A stretch of DNA of 64,000 nt, taken from NCBI GenBank assembly GCA_016584495.1, contig WAID01000006.1, positions 3,224,001 through 3,288,000 of the forward strand. Direction: 5' to 3'. The DNA comes from Celoporthe dispersa. Taxonomy: Eukaryota; Ascomycota; Sordariomycetes; Diaporthales; Cryphonectriaceae. The notes under the pieces are model-generated. The model worked only from the letters and a program-made list of their open reading frames with translations. It was not told where the DNA came from and did no database searches. Each line of letters opens with the position of its first letter. Position 1 is the first letter of the stretch. A program made the position numbers and the translations under genes. Shown in pieces: positions 1-11,709 of the stretch.

Positions 1-14
1 CCCAGGAGACTTAC

Positions 15-162
15 ATTGGGTGACGCCGGTTCCATGCTGTGCCGTGCCCACATAGGTCGAGTAGTTCAGGTTGACGGTGGCATCCACGGCCTCGACCGGT
101 GGGCTGAGATACCCTATGAGGCCCGCGAGGGCAAGCCCAACATAACCACGAAGCCTGGCCAT
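15..162 (-). CDS. Type B carboxylesterase/lipase, first exon (partial)
   Basis: Only the first exon is in the window. It starts at an ATG at 162-160 and ends at a GTAAGT donor (minus strand, 14-9), so the rest lies beyond the left edge. The 49 codons begin with a hydrophobic signal peptide (about residues 1-25, ending around PPVEA), followed by VDATVNLNYSTYVGTAQHG, which resembles the start of the mature part of secreted fungal type B carboxylesterases/lipases, where the next residues normally form the first strands leading to a conserved W-x-G-I/M-R-Y motif. The last base before the intron would begin a T.. codon, compatible with that Trp. Catalytic residues are not visible. Inferred role: secreted ester hydrolase. 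The family call rests on a short stretch. Confidence 0.6.
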
Positions 163-488
163 GATAATATATCTCTAAGAAGGGAGGGTAGAGAGGAGGA
201 GGGGGAGGGGGGGGAGGAGGAGGGGGAGACCAAGCACAACGAGGGTCAGAGCAGAATTTCTTCTCCTCCAAGGTCAGGGCCGGCGGTGTGTGTTTTCCCC
301 TCTCTGTCTCTCAAAAGTGGCATTCAGCCATGCTTGCTATTTCCGAGCACGGGCATGTGGCTAATGTACGCTACTTAGTGGGTTTCTTAGGTATCCACCG
401 TGATCATCATATATTGTGTACATGGTAGTATGTAGCAGTAGGGACACCTCCGCATCCTCGGGTGATACAGGATCAAAATAACCCCGAG

Positions 489-528
<40 letters not shown>

Positions 529-3500
529 TATCAGAGCTCGTGATGGTTCCTTTTTTTCTCTTTTCTCTGTTTGTTTCTCTCTCTTCTGCTTGGTCATCAC
601 CCGTGGCGACGTGACCTGTCGTCGGTGAAGGTGGGCTACTGCGCGAACCCGAGATCTTGTCAAGTAGTGTGGATGGGTATAGCCTACAAAAGGAAGAGAG
701 AGAAAAAAAAAAGTAGAACGGGCCCTTGTCTCAATCTAGGTTCTGCCCGTCATGTGGCCGGCAGACGTGCATACGCGCAGCCGCTTTGCGGGGGAGCGGG
801 AAGAGCAGGTGAACAAATCAAGATTTACTGTAGCCTCCTGTACCCCGGATCTGACCAGGGAAGAAGAAAGAAAAAAAAGAAAGAAAAAGTGGTAGGGGAA
901 TCCACCTGGTCAGCAGTCATTCGTCCTGTGGGATACGGATCTCGGCAATAGATTAATGTTGTCACGGTAGTAGTATGGCCCGACATGCATGTCAGTTGTG
1001 CCCAATATTACGTCTTGTATTAGAGTCAGGAAGCATTACTCGGGACATTTTTCTTGACCAGCTGTCTCGGCTTGAATCACCCGGTCTCCCACATACTTCG
1101 TAGATCTGGAATGTACACTTGATATGTACACATGTGTGTGCATGTGTGTGGTATTATGTAGTCGTTCATGGGCCGATGATTATGGAGATGGTTGGTCTCT
1201 TGGCTGTGGTGCTGTACGTCCGCCAACTACCCTGCTTTAACTGTATTATTACGACCGAACATGGGGGATGATGTGATGTCGTCAACTTAAATTATAGGTT
1301 TGCCAGGCAATAGTACGGCCCAACCTTGCAGCACATGGCACCCCGCGCGGCGAGCGAGACGCGTGTTCCCTGCAGCTGGCCCTACCTTTTTGTACCTGTC
1401 TCTGATAGACTATCACCATAAACGACCATGATGACGCCGTTCATGAGGAAGAAGCCTTCCAAATTGGGAATGTTCTGCTGGTAGATAGTCAGGTGACATA
1501 GAGATTGTCAATGTTACTTTTACGACCCCAACTACGACTAAATGAGAGGAACATGGTGTGCAAGCACGTAATTATATCTCTCGCTTGTTGGAAAGGATGT
1601 GGTTGTTTTCTATACGAGATATGATCGAGAATCAGCCATTAGATTGTTCATAACCCTTAGGCAGATTATCCCATCTCCTCTGCTGATTGACAAGACCAGT
1701 TGATCTTGTCTTGCCCCCTTCTTCTCGTTGATGAGCCCACAGGAGCAGAATATTAGTAGTGATCGTACAATACAACTAGAGCCTCATGCCTTGGCACTGC
1801 TTCAAAGCAAGTGAATGAGATGATAGGCTAGTTAATCTACCTCAGACAGTCCACGTCCACGTTCTTATCCAGGGACTTAGTTACGTTCTGTACGAGCTCT
1901 CAGCCTACGACGTCTTCCAGTTATAGGCCACTCATCCCCAGCCTGCGCTGGGCATGGCATCCTTTTCCTCAGTGCTCGCATGCTTTGTCTTGGCAAAGTG
2001 TGTTCCCCATGCCCTTGGAGGCTCGTTCAAATGCCGACTTAGGTACGCATACATAGTATAAAAGTGTTATGTAACGATGTGTGCGCACTGCCGATCCGGT
2101 GATTAGACACGTTCGTCAGCCAGGGCGGCCATTTGCGCAGACAGGATCCCTCGCCTCTTCCTCGACGTGCGTACTGTGTATGTGCCTTTTTGGAGGGTGA
2201 GGGAGGGGAGGGAGTCCAGACCTCTCTCGGCTAGCAGCGGTGACTCGGCGAGGTCACATTCCGCCTTCACAGGTGGTCCGTCTTTCTCATCCCACCGGGC
2301 AATAAGTGATGTACCATGGCGGTAATCTTTCCGCCTGCTGTCTTGTGTCTTTTGATGTTTATTCCCGCCGGGGACCACTCCAGCTGCAACATGTTCTTGT
2401 CTCCCTTGTTGGACGCGGGGAAAAAAATGAGATAGATCATTAATCACCCGAAGGGCCAGATCATGGGATCTACTTCATTTTTCCTTTTTCTTTCTTTTTC
2501 CAGCCTCGCACGTGCACTTGCGCATCACATTCCCCAGACTTTTCATCTCGAGCTTGAGATTGTGGGTAAAAAGGCGCCTAAAAAGAACCTTAATCACCGG
2601 TCCGTGCCAAACAGGCTTGGGAAAAGGTACCAGGCCTGCCAGGCTGCAAGGGCTGTCGGGGCACAGCGGTCAGCAGTCATTTCATGATGCGATTGGGTGG
2701 ACGCTTGTTTCCATCTAGGTAAGGCGTCGAGACTTAAATTGTCGATCGTGGAAGACTGCGACGAGACGGGCTGAAAGTGCGTGTCTGCCAGAGAGCAGCC
2801 AGATGCTGCTCCCTTGGTATTGTTTCTCTTTAGGAAGAATAGCCAAAAAAAAAAAAAAATTCAAGTCCAAGTGACGCTTTACGTCTGTGTATTTTCCACC
2901 AACGAAGAAGAGCACAACAAGAGGGTTTTTGGACATGCCGAAACCTCACCTAGGTCACAGAATTCGGACGAGTGTGTCGGCTGAGACCGAACCACTATCA
3001 CCACCGTCACCTTTGCTACTACTACTATGGTAAGCCTCGGTTGGGATGGCAGCTGAAAAGACTTGTATGCTTCTTTTTTTTTTTTTTTTTTATATCAAGA
3101 GAAAAAGAAAGAAGGGAAAATGGAAGAAGAGAAGAAGAACGGGGGAGGAAAAAAAGAACAGGAAAAAAAAGGAAGAAACCCCACGCTCTCCATTCACCTT
3201 CTCCTTCTCTTCCTTCGCAATAGTTATTTGTCCTCTCATTCCAATCTCGCCAACCACTCCCCTCGCCCTCCTCGGCTTTGAAATGCCGGATAGGACAAGT
3301 CAACGAGCCATCAACTGTAGACGAAGCTCTGTCTGCGCGTTCGACCCGCCTGGCGGTGGAGTCGGCGGCCCTTGGAGCCCGCAAAGAGCTCCCTGCCACG
3401 CACCATCGCTAGCCAGGCACACAGCTTGTCAATCGGCTAGGTGCTCCTCAGCCTACCCCCCCCCCCTGAGATCATCTTGCCCTGACGGCATCCGTGCGCA

Positions 3501-3923
3501 TCCTGCGGGGGGTTTTCCGGCCGGAATCAGCCTAGGGCCCGTGAGATAGTGGACTGGAGTGTTGAATTGTTGAAGGGGGAGGAGACAATCATTCTCATGT
3601 TCGTCCTCCATCTTCATCTCTCTGTTTTGACTTTCTCAGGCCGTAAACTAAACCAACGTACATACACCGCTGTTGTTATTCTCGTATACGGGAGCCTCAC
3701 GTTATACTACTCTGCTCCTCCTTTCAACTTGAATCATCTCTTTGCCCCTAGGTGCTCCTTGAACTTTTTCCCCTTCTCCTTCTTGTCTGTGGCTGTGGCC
3801 GCGTTTCGAAGGGCGCCCCCCCCCCCAATCATATCCGGAACCAATTCTTGTCTCTATAGGGTTTTAATCTGATTCAGCGCCATAAGGAATTGCTACTACG
3901 GTAGCGGCTCGGATAACCAAAAA
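163..3923. other. Intergenic region, no gene seen
   Basis: This 3.8 kb holds no convincing gene on either strand. Open frames are short, lack family motifs and run through simple sequence. It contains a purine-rich stretch at about 180-235, an (AC)n microsatellite at 491-526, an A14 run near 2846, a T18 run near 3074 and further homopolymers. It presumably holds the promoter of the carboxylesterase (minus) and of the Zn2Cys6 regulator (plus). Confidence 0.6.
491..526. repeat. (AC)18 microsatellite
   Basis: Eighteen perfect AC dinucleotides lie in intergenic DNA. Confidence 0.95.
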
Positions 3924-6220
3924 ATGGTGTACTGCGGGAAGCCCTCGATGGGCTGTCGCACGTGTCGGACTAGGAGAATAAAGGTGCGCCTCCGTCCACG
4001 TTGATAGTGACGATGACGACGTCTCTTCCCCCTCTCTCCTCTCCCTTCCGGGGACCTATCAGGATTAACCCTTCAATATTTTTTTTTCGGGCTTCACACA
4101 CCAGTAGTGCGACGAGACGAAGCCGGTCTGTAATCAGTGCATCAAATCTCGCCGCCACTGCAGCGGATACCGCTCCGACTTCGACATTCTCCATCGAGAC
4201 GAGACACAGGCCACCGCCAGGCGTGCAAAGCGACAGGCGGAGAAGAAGGCTGCCAAGAAGGCCGGCGAGCACGGCGACTCCTCCACCATCATACAATTCC
4301 AAGCTGTCGCCCCGGGCACGAGCGGCAGCGGAAGCAGCCGGGTCAAAAGTGAACCGTCTGCGGCGCCGTTCCTCGCATCGTCGCCGACAGATTCCACGGC
4401 ATCAGCCGCCTCGCCTCGCCAGCTGTCCCTCGAGAACACCTTTCCCGTCGCCCCTCCGGCGACCCCTCTGGACCAGCATGCCTCGCATTACTTTGCGTCT
4501 CACTTCATCATGCTCCCTAGCCAGTCTGGCCGGCGGGCCGGGCACCTGGACTACCTGGTGCCCTTGCTCCGGTCCGAGACCGACCCCAACGGCCCCTTTC
4601 AGCTCGCCTACAGCGCGTGCGGGCTTGCTGCGATGAGCAACCGGGAGAAGGCCACCAACAGAGATCTGGTCGACATTTCTTTTCTACAGCACACGAGGGC
4701 CATCAGGGCTGTGGCCAACGCCCTTCAGGATCCCGTCCGGTGCAAGACAGACGCGACCTTGGCCTCTGTGCTGCTTTTATGCTTTTTCGAGGTCAGTATC
4801 TGTCGCTGCTGCTGCTGCTTCTTTTTTTTTTTTTGGTTTTTTTGTGTGTCCTTTGTTTTCTCCTTAGACAGTCCTCTCTCTCCCTCTCTGCAAGACATCT
4901 CGCAGGTAGTCCCCTAGAATACAATAATTCGTCAAGAATAATCATTACATTACTGACTGGCTTCCGAAACGGTGCACAGAAAATCACGGCAAGCAAGGAG
5001 ACGGGCCTACTGGCATGGCGCACCCATATCGAAGGCGCCATACATATTGTTCATCAACGAGGACACGAGATGCTCAAGGACAAGTACTCGATGCGCTTAT
5101 TCAATGCCGTGCGCCTGAATATCGTATGTCAGAACAGCAGTCATCCTCTCCTTCCTTGTTGGCTTATTTAGAGCGCGCGCACGCTTTTTTCTTTCTGCTT
5201 GCTTGCTGATCCTGGTGGTCTCTTTTCCTTCTTTTCTAATGCTTGAAACAGATTGCACGCTCGTTCTCCTCCGGGACTGCGCCAGCCATGGGCGGCAACT
5301 GGTGGGCCAAGAACGCCGAGCTCTGCGACCCGGCCGGCGTGCGCTTCCAGCGGTTCTGCCTCGAGATCAGCGACCTCCGCGTCGAGGTGACCAGGCTGAT
5401 GGCCAGCCTCCCCCGCGACAGCGACGGCATCGAGCTCATGCTGGTGATGCTCCAGAAGATCAAGACCCTCGACCACCAGATCGCCTCCTGGGCCGCGGGC
5501 CTGCCCGCCGAGTTCCAGGCACGCACGCTGTACCGCGAGGACAGGCCCGTCGGACCAGGTGGGCTGAAGAGCGCGCCTGTCTTTCCTGGGCGTGTGGATG
5601 TTTACCAAGATGTTGTCATCGCGTCCATGTGGAATGGCATGCGGTCCTCGCGGATCATCCTGGGCTCCCTCCTCATCCGCGTCACGGCCTGGATCTGCTC
5701 GCCTGCCGACTACCGCCTGGCCCCGGAGTACAAGACCGCCGTGCAGACCATCAAGAACCTGACTTCTGACCTGATCTCGGCCGTCCCGTTCATGTTGGGC
5801 ACCTTGGACGAAGACGTAGCGCCCGCCGGCATCAACCAGGGCAGTTTCCTGTGCGGTGCGGACATGCAGTCCAAGATGGTCGGCGGTCTCATGGCGTCCT
5901 GGCCGCTGAGCACCGTCAGGGCTTGTGACTTTACCACGGAGGAGCAGTGTGAGTGGGTTGTGGGCCGCCTGATGTCTATTGCGCAGGACCTGGGCATCAA
6001 GTACGCCAGCTCGCTTGCCGATGTAAGTCTCCCTGACGCCGATGATGACGATGAGGAGGAGGAATTGATCACGGAGGCTGACATAATAATTAAAAAACGG
6101 AAACAGACGAAAATCCGCTTTCCCTCTATGCTCATCCGCCGTGACGGACAGATGACGACCCAAGATCCTCTCAAGGAGATCAGGAGGACGCTTGCTGTCC
6201 GACCAGTCGCTGCTGGCTGA
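3924..6220 (+). CDS. Zn2Cys6 fungal transcription factor
   Basis: Proposed exons: 3924-3983, 4108-4791, 4980-5123 and 5252-6220 (618 aa). Residues 11-38 form a Zn2Cys6 binuclear cluster (Cys 11, 14, 21, 28, 31, 38; spacing C-x2-C-x6-C-x6-C-x2-C-x6-C), split by the first intron right after the linker lysine, a usual place. A basic Ala/Lys stretch and a Ser/Pro-rich linker follow. The rest reads like the fungal-specific regulatory domain (Fungal_trans_2/DUF3468 type), with motifs such as HASHYFASHF, LAWRTHIEGA and a GNWWAKNAEL segment. The protein should bind DNA at CGG-type half sites in the nucleus; the target pathway is unknown. All junctions keep frame with GT...AG ends. An 84-nt in-frame stretch (6023-6106) looks like a fourth intron; splicing it would give 590 aa. 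No co-regulated cluster is adjacent. Confidence 0.88.
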
Positions 6221-9200
6221 TGGGCCTGAAAATTCACCTACCCTAAATTTTGCTGCTTGCACTGCACCATCTCATGGATATAGCATGTTGCCCTTGTTGT
6301 CGAGACAGCACATCCCTTTTGAGGACTTGCTGGACCGGGTCGTGGTGTGAGAGCGAGCAGCACTGGAAGTGTTCAGAGATATTGGTGCTAGATGCACTAA
6401 ATGATTAACGACATGTCTTTTCTTTCTTCTTCTTTCTGTACCAGGAGTTCTTGCCTTTTGCCCATCGATCTTGCTTTGGGATGCTGCAATCTGTGACAAT
6501 TTTCGAGTGCTGCTGGGCTGTTCCTTTGGTGCCATGTCAGTCTATTTTTTTAGGGACGGAAACTCATAAAACCCCCCTTCGATTTTTTCAGGTCATTTCG
6601 GGTTCTGGCCTCCGGACCTGGTGTACTTCGAGATATCTTCGAATATACAATGTCCCAACCTGCTTGGCCTGGTCTGGCCGAGATTGGAGCACGTTCAACA
6701 CATACATATTTACCTGATCACCTCCGTATCAAACATGATCGGCTCATCTGCTTACATGCAAGCCATAGAGAAGGCGGACGGGATGTTTTTTTTTCTTTCG
6801 CTTTTATTTGCATCTTCTTTTTCAAGGCTGGCTTTCTTGTTTCTTTTGGTTTCTCTTCTCTTTCGATTGTCTGTTGCTGAAGTGATTGCAGAATCATGAA
6901 TCGTGAAACCCACCTGACTGTACATACTGGTAATTAATAGCACATCGGGGTTTCCAAATTTGGTGTCGGCACTGGGCCACAGACTGCATAATGATCGTCG
7001 GCAGAAATAGATAGGCGAGATCTGGTGGGACGATCGCCAGCCACGGCCACGCACGCATGAACAAGAGGTCGAGGGCTGAGGAAACGGAGGCGTCGAACCA
7101 GGGACTGCGCCCGCAGCCGTGACACCTCCCATGCGTAGATCCTGGGGCTTGGTTGCGGACACACACACACACGCTCCCGCGCGAAAACCACCCCGGGGCC
7201 GATCGAGCCAAGAATACCTTTTTGTCTTGGTTTCCTCGGTACTCGGGTCGCTTCGGTCCTGGCTTGCCTGAGACCTTCACGAATCGACAGTCGGCCGATG
7301 CTGGTTCAGGCAGCGAGTAAGTGTATGGTGATTTGTTTTCTTGGCCTCGTGATGCTAATAATAATGGTCGTCCCCTCCCCGCCGCCCCCCCCCAGAAACG
7401 AAAAGACGGACCATTTGCATCACACAACACAATTATCGGCCGAGGCTCAGGGGGCGGCCGATGATATCCCCGAGCACGAACCTGAAGCTTGACGCTGCCA
7501 TGGTTCGTGGAGGAGGTTTGTCTGGGTTGTTAGAGAGAGGGACAGGGACGCTCTTCAAGAACGTCCGACCGCTCGTTTCTCAGGGCAGGGATAGGAGTGG
7601 ACAATGCGAAAGGCCGGACAGATGCAGGCTATTGGTCATGAGTTTGGCGACTACTCCCTACCTGAGAGCCGAGACTGGAAACATTTTGTTAGATGCTCAT
7701 AGTAGTATTAATTATAGGCGGGCGTTTTCTCTCACCGGACATGTTGTGGTTCGTCCGAGCCTCACGGACATCTGCCGTCGCATTGCGAAATTCGGTAGAG
7801 GCCGGCGCAGGATTCCTAAAAAAGAATTGATGTCAGTTTCATCAACTCAGGATCCCTAGTTGTGGTGTGAAACAGGAGTCGAGAGTGTCCCAAACCACAG
7901 CGTCAACTCCAAACAAGCGCTTTCCGGGCGGGCACAACTGGCTTCTGTAACAAGGAAAAGGGAAAAGAAAAAGGTAAACGAGGGAAAAAGGAAAACCTCC
8001 TCCCCGCGGGGTAGTATCGACTTTCCGTATGCTAGGAATAGATTTCAAATATTGTCACTTGACGGAGCATTGTATCTTTTTTGTCCGACAAAATACCCTG
8101 CGGCGGGGCACATGAGACGGAGAACGATGCTTCTCATCCGCGCTGTGGTTCGACACACGCTTGAAACATGCCCTTGGCGTTTGTGTTAACGCCTTGTCGT
8201 AATGCTCTCGCCAGATTCGTTTGTGCCTAGGTTGGGATGAGAATTATGTTGTGTTCTCTTTTGCATTAATTTTTCCTTCTCTCATCATTAGCTTTCTCTT
8301 TTCTTTCCAGCCCTTCTTTTTCCCTTTTGCCTCCTCCTCTCCATATATTAGCCGCAGCAAGTTACCTAACTATCAAGACGGCTGTTAAGGCGTGTGTACG
8401 TACCTCAGTGAGCATTTTAATGGCCCTCAAGATCTTCGTTGTCCGTAAGCAGATGCTCGTTGTAAGAAATGAGGTCACAGTTGTCAATTGGCCGCCTGGA
8501 TGTGGCCCTGAGGGTTGTCACGAGGGAGAGTGCGTGATGAGGCAATTACGCAACAGAGCCTTGAAGGTTTTGGCCATGGAAGGAATAAAAAAATGAATAA
8601 TCATATCTCAACTGTCGTCTGAAGAGAAATTGTGACGAACATGCATTTTAGGCCGTAAGTAGGCGTCAAGTGATGTTCTATATGACATTCAAAAGACTGG
8701 TCTAGTTCACAGTATCGTACGCTCAGACGTCACATTGTCTAGGCAGGACCCGCAGTCTCATATTATGGATGAACGACAGGACAGCCCAGGCCTGTCATCA
8801 CCAGACAAGACCAAGTGAGCACATGTTGTCCCTATGACCGCAAATCAGATCCCACACGGCGATAAGAGTGACGTAAACCTCCTCAGCAGCTGCCGAGGGC
8901 GAAGAGGTGTATGTGTGTGTGTGTGTCTTTCGCCGAATACAGAAGACACGATCGATTAGGTCACTCAGAGACAAAGCCTCTTTCGCCCGGCAGAGTCCCG
9001 GCACTGGCTGCTGACGGGGAATCTAAGTCGGCTCTCGCCGGTAGGGGGCCAGCGCCGTCCGAGCCGGAACAATGACAAAATGGCGCCCAAGAGTTTCCCT
9101 TGGTGTAAGAAACGGTGTGTGCTAGGGGAGTTGCCGGACGCCGAGCGGGAGACAAGGCTGGACCATTGGCGCACGTGAGACCCCTTCCGAGGAGATCCTT

Positions 9201-11709
9201 TAACGGTCCTTTTTAGGTAAGAATGTCTGAGACATAGGGCGTGCTGGTTGACGCCAGGTGCTCTTCTGGACACCTGGCTGCTGCTTGGTCTGTCTGGACA
9301 TCAGGGCCAGAGACATCTGTCGCACAGAAAGGAGGAAAAGAGGAAGGACAAAAAAAAAAGAGGGGAGACTCCTTCTGCGGAGGAGAAGACGGTCTGACCT
9401 TGCCGTCTACACAAGGGAGGAGGGAGTGGTGGTGTAGGAGGGGAACGAAGGGTCCGGGGTTCTGCGACACCACCAAGGCTGCTCTTATTATTCATGATAA
9501 TCTTGATTTTGTGTGTGTTTGTGTAGTGTAGCGCCTGTATGAGAGTCATTCAGCCAGGGATGAATTCAAGTTTGCTGTCCATCTACGGGACTAACTGTGG
9601 TTGACATACGATACACAGTTCTATAGTCTACAGCATAGGTACCAAGCATGGTAATTCTCACCGTCAGCCTCAACTCCATACCCCTACCTACAATGTGGCG
9701 GATTGAAAGGCTGGGGCCCCAGAACTGTGGCTTGCACCTCTCGACTCGTGCGGCTCGAGAGCCTTGCTTCTTGCCACCACTTCTTTCAAGGGAGAGTGGG
9801 TGAAGTATTGAGTGGGACCGAGACTTTTTAAAAAAGAAAAAATACTATTAAAACACTCCCTGCAAGGCCCTGGCGTGGCTGGCGGGCTGGCTGTGACCAA
9901 GAAAGGTGAAAAACAGAAGAGACGGGGTAAAAAAAAAAACCAAAAAAATCATTTAGGCCATGTTTCAAGGGTGGAAAGATTCCCTCCCACTTGAGCCCTT
10001 TGTGGGTGTCTGCGCCGCGTACGCCCCGGCACCCTCATCTTATGTTTCAGAAATGTCCAGGCATATCGATTGGACAAGAGGCCAGATGCGCCCCCTTCAG
10101 TCCGGGTCGGGTCCCCACATTGTCGGCATGGCCCTGCCGTTGATGCACAACCACGGGCGGCGACTGGGACGATTTTCTGTTTTTTTTCCCCTTCTCTTTC
10201 TTTCTTTCTATCTGTTTTCTTGCTCCTCCTCTCTTACCAGGAAGGGCCTCCCATGCTCGTTTGTAGGACACTTGACTTACCTGACCTGCTGCTATGCATG
10301 TAATTATGGAACATAGTATCATATTATGTACACGACCATACAGATCCGAGCAGCAGGGAGAGATGGGGGTGGGGTGTGGATGATGGATAACGTCAGGGGC
10401 TTTTGCTTCCTGGATCTATCACGGCAAACCCCCCTTCACCCTCCTCCTCCGTTCTCTTTTCTATCCTTTTTTTTTTTTTTTTTTGCCGCCCGCCTCAAAC
10501 AACCACCCATCCTCCCCGCCTGAGCCCTGACTCGTCACTTTTCCAGTCAGAGTTGACAAGCTGATGGGTGGTGTGTGAGAGAGACCTGCTCGGCTCGTCT
10601 CTCCCTCCCTCCCTCCCTCTCACTCTTTCGCGGTCGAGCTGGGCGAGTCCCCGCAGCCTGTCATGTCATAGCGGCTCGGATGAGATGCTCGGATGAGGCT
10701 CGCCTGATTGTGCGGTTTTGTGGCCATGGCTGCCCAGCCACATCGTCAACCTAGTGAAGATCTCTTGGTCACGGGAGGGGGAAACACACATGCATGGGAT
10801 GATGGGTTGTTTGGGAGATCATGGAGATCCTCCTGAGGGCGCGGCAGGGCAAAGCCCTCCTTGGCACACTTTGGGGGCAGAGACGAGACGTTTTGTTGTT
10901 TTCGTCTGAAGTCACAACACGTCAGTTCCTGACGACGTCCGAGGAGGGCATTGTGGGAACAGGACCAGGGGCCCCTGCACCGATCGCATGCATGGTGTTG
11001 GGTGTGCGTGGTGTGTGTAAGTGTCTGTTGGACCACCTCCGCGGAATCAGCCTCCTGCTTCTCCTTCCCGCCTGAGCTGCGTCATCCTTTCCTCTGCGGC
11101 TCCTCCATCACCTTGTCTCTGAACGGTCTAGCCACAATTGATCCCTTGACCGGAGTGAATGCCCTTGTCTAGACCATCTCGCGTCCGTTTTGACTGAGGG
11201 AGGCAAGCCGATGACCCGCTGCCCAGCCCAGTGGTGGGGCCCAGGGGTTGGCTTCTAGATCGGATACGGCATCCTCTTGCATGCTCTGCCCTCACTCTCG
11301 CCTGCTCCGTATGGTATGCAGGATGCCCTCGCCCGTCTTGACGTATAAAGATGCCTCCGTTCCCTGCATCTCGTGGGCTTTCCTATCTCTTGTTTCCTCA
11401 TCAGCCTGGTTTTCCAACACATCTTCACACCTGTACCTATTCCTTGGAAAGGGGTGTTTCTTTTCTTTTCCTCTCTATTTTCTCTTCTTCGATTCTCATA
11501 TTCCCTGCATCCGGCTTCGACAGCTTACCTACCCAGGTGGTAGTTTTAGACTTTTTCTCTTTCTTACTTTCTCTGTATAAGAGGCCCTGAGCTGTTCTCA
11601 GACCCCTTTTTTACTCTCATCTCCTTCCCGATCTTACCTCAGCACGTTAAGAAGGGTCTAGAAGAAGGAGTACAACAGGAATAAGAAGAAAACAAACAAG
11701 GATTTCAAG
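6221..11709. other. Long intergenic region, no gene seen
   Basis: These 5.5 kb show only short frames broken by stops, with poly(T), poly(A), CT tracts, a (GT)n stretch near 8910 and CTCC repeats near 10600. I found no family motif on either strand. The right end is the CT-rich leader of the aspartic protease gene. A short RNA gene or a small spliced gene cannot be excluded by eye. Confidence 0.55.
11576..11583 (+). promoter_or_regulatory. Putative TATA box of the aspartic protease gene
   Basis: TATAAGAG lies 134 bp upstream of the ATG at 11710, followed by a CT-rich leader typical of strongly expressed fungal genes. Position and motif are the only evidence. Confidence 0.4.

Noticed and set aside
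491..526. Possible CRISPR or structured repeat array at the AC tract and other tandem tracts
   Set aside because: These are simple microsatellites with no spacers and no palindromic repeats. The genome is eukaryotic.
5168..6262. A 364-codon minus-strand frame
   Set aside because: Antisense to the last exon of the Zn2Cys6 regulator; Gly/Asp/Arg-rich composition and no motif.
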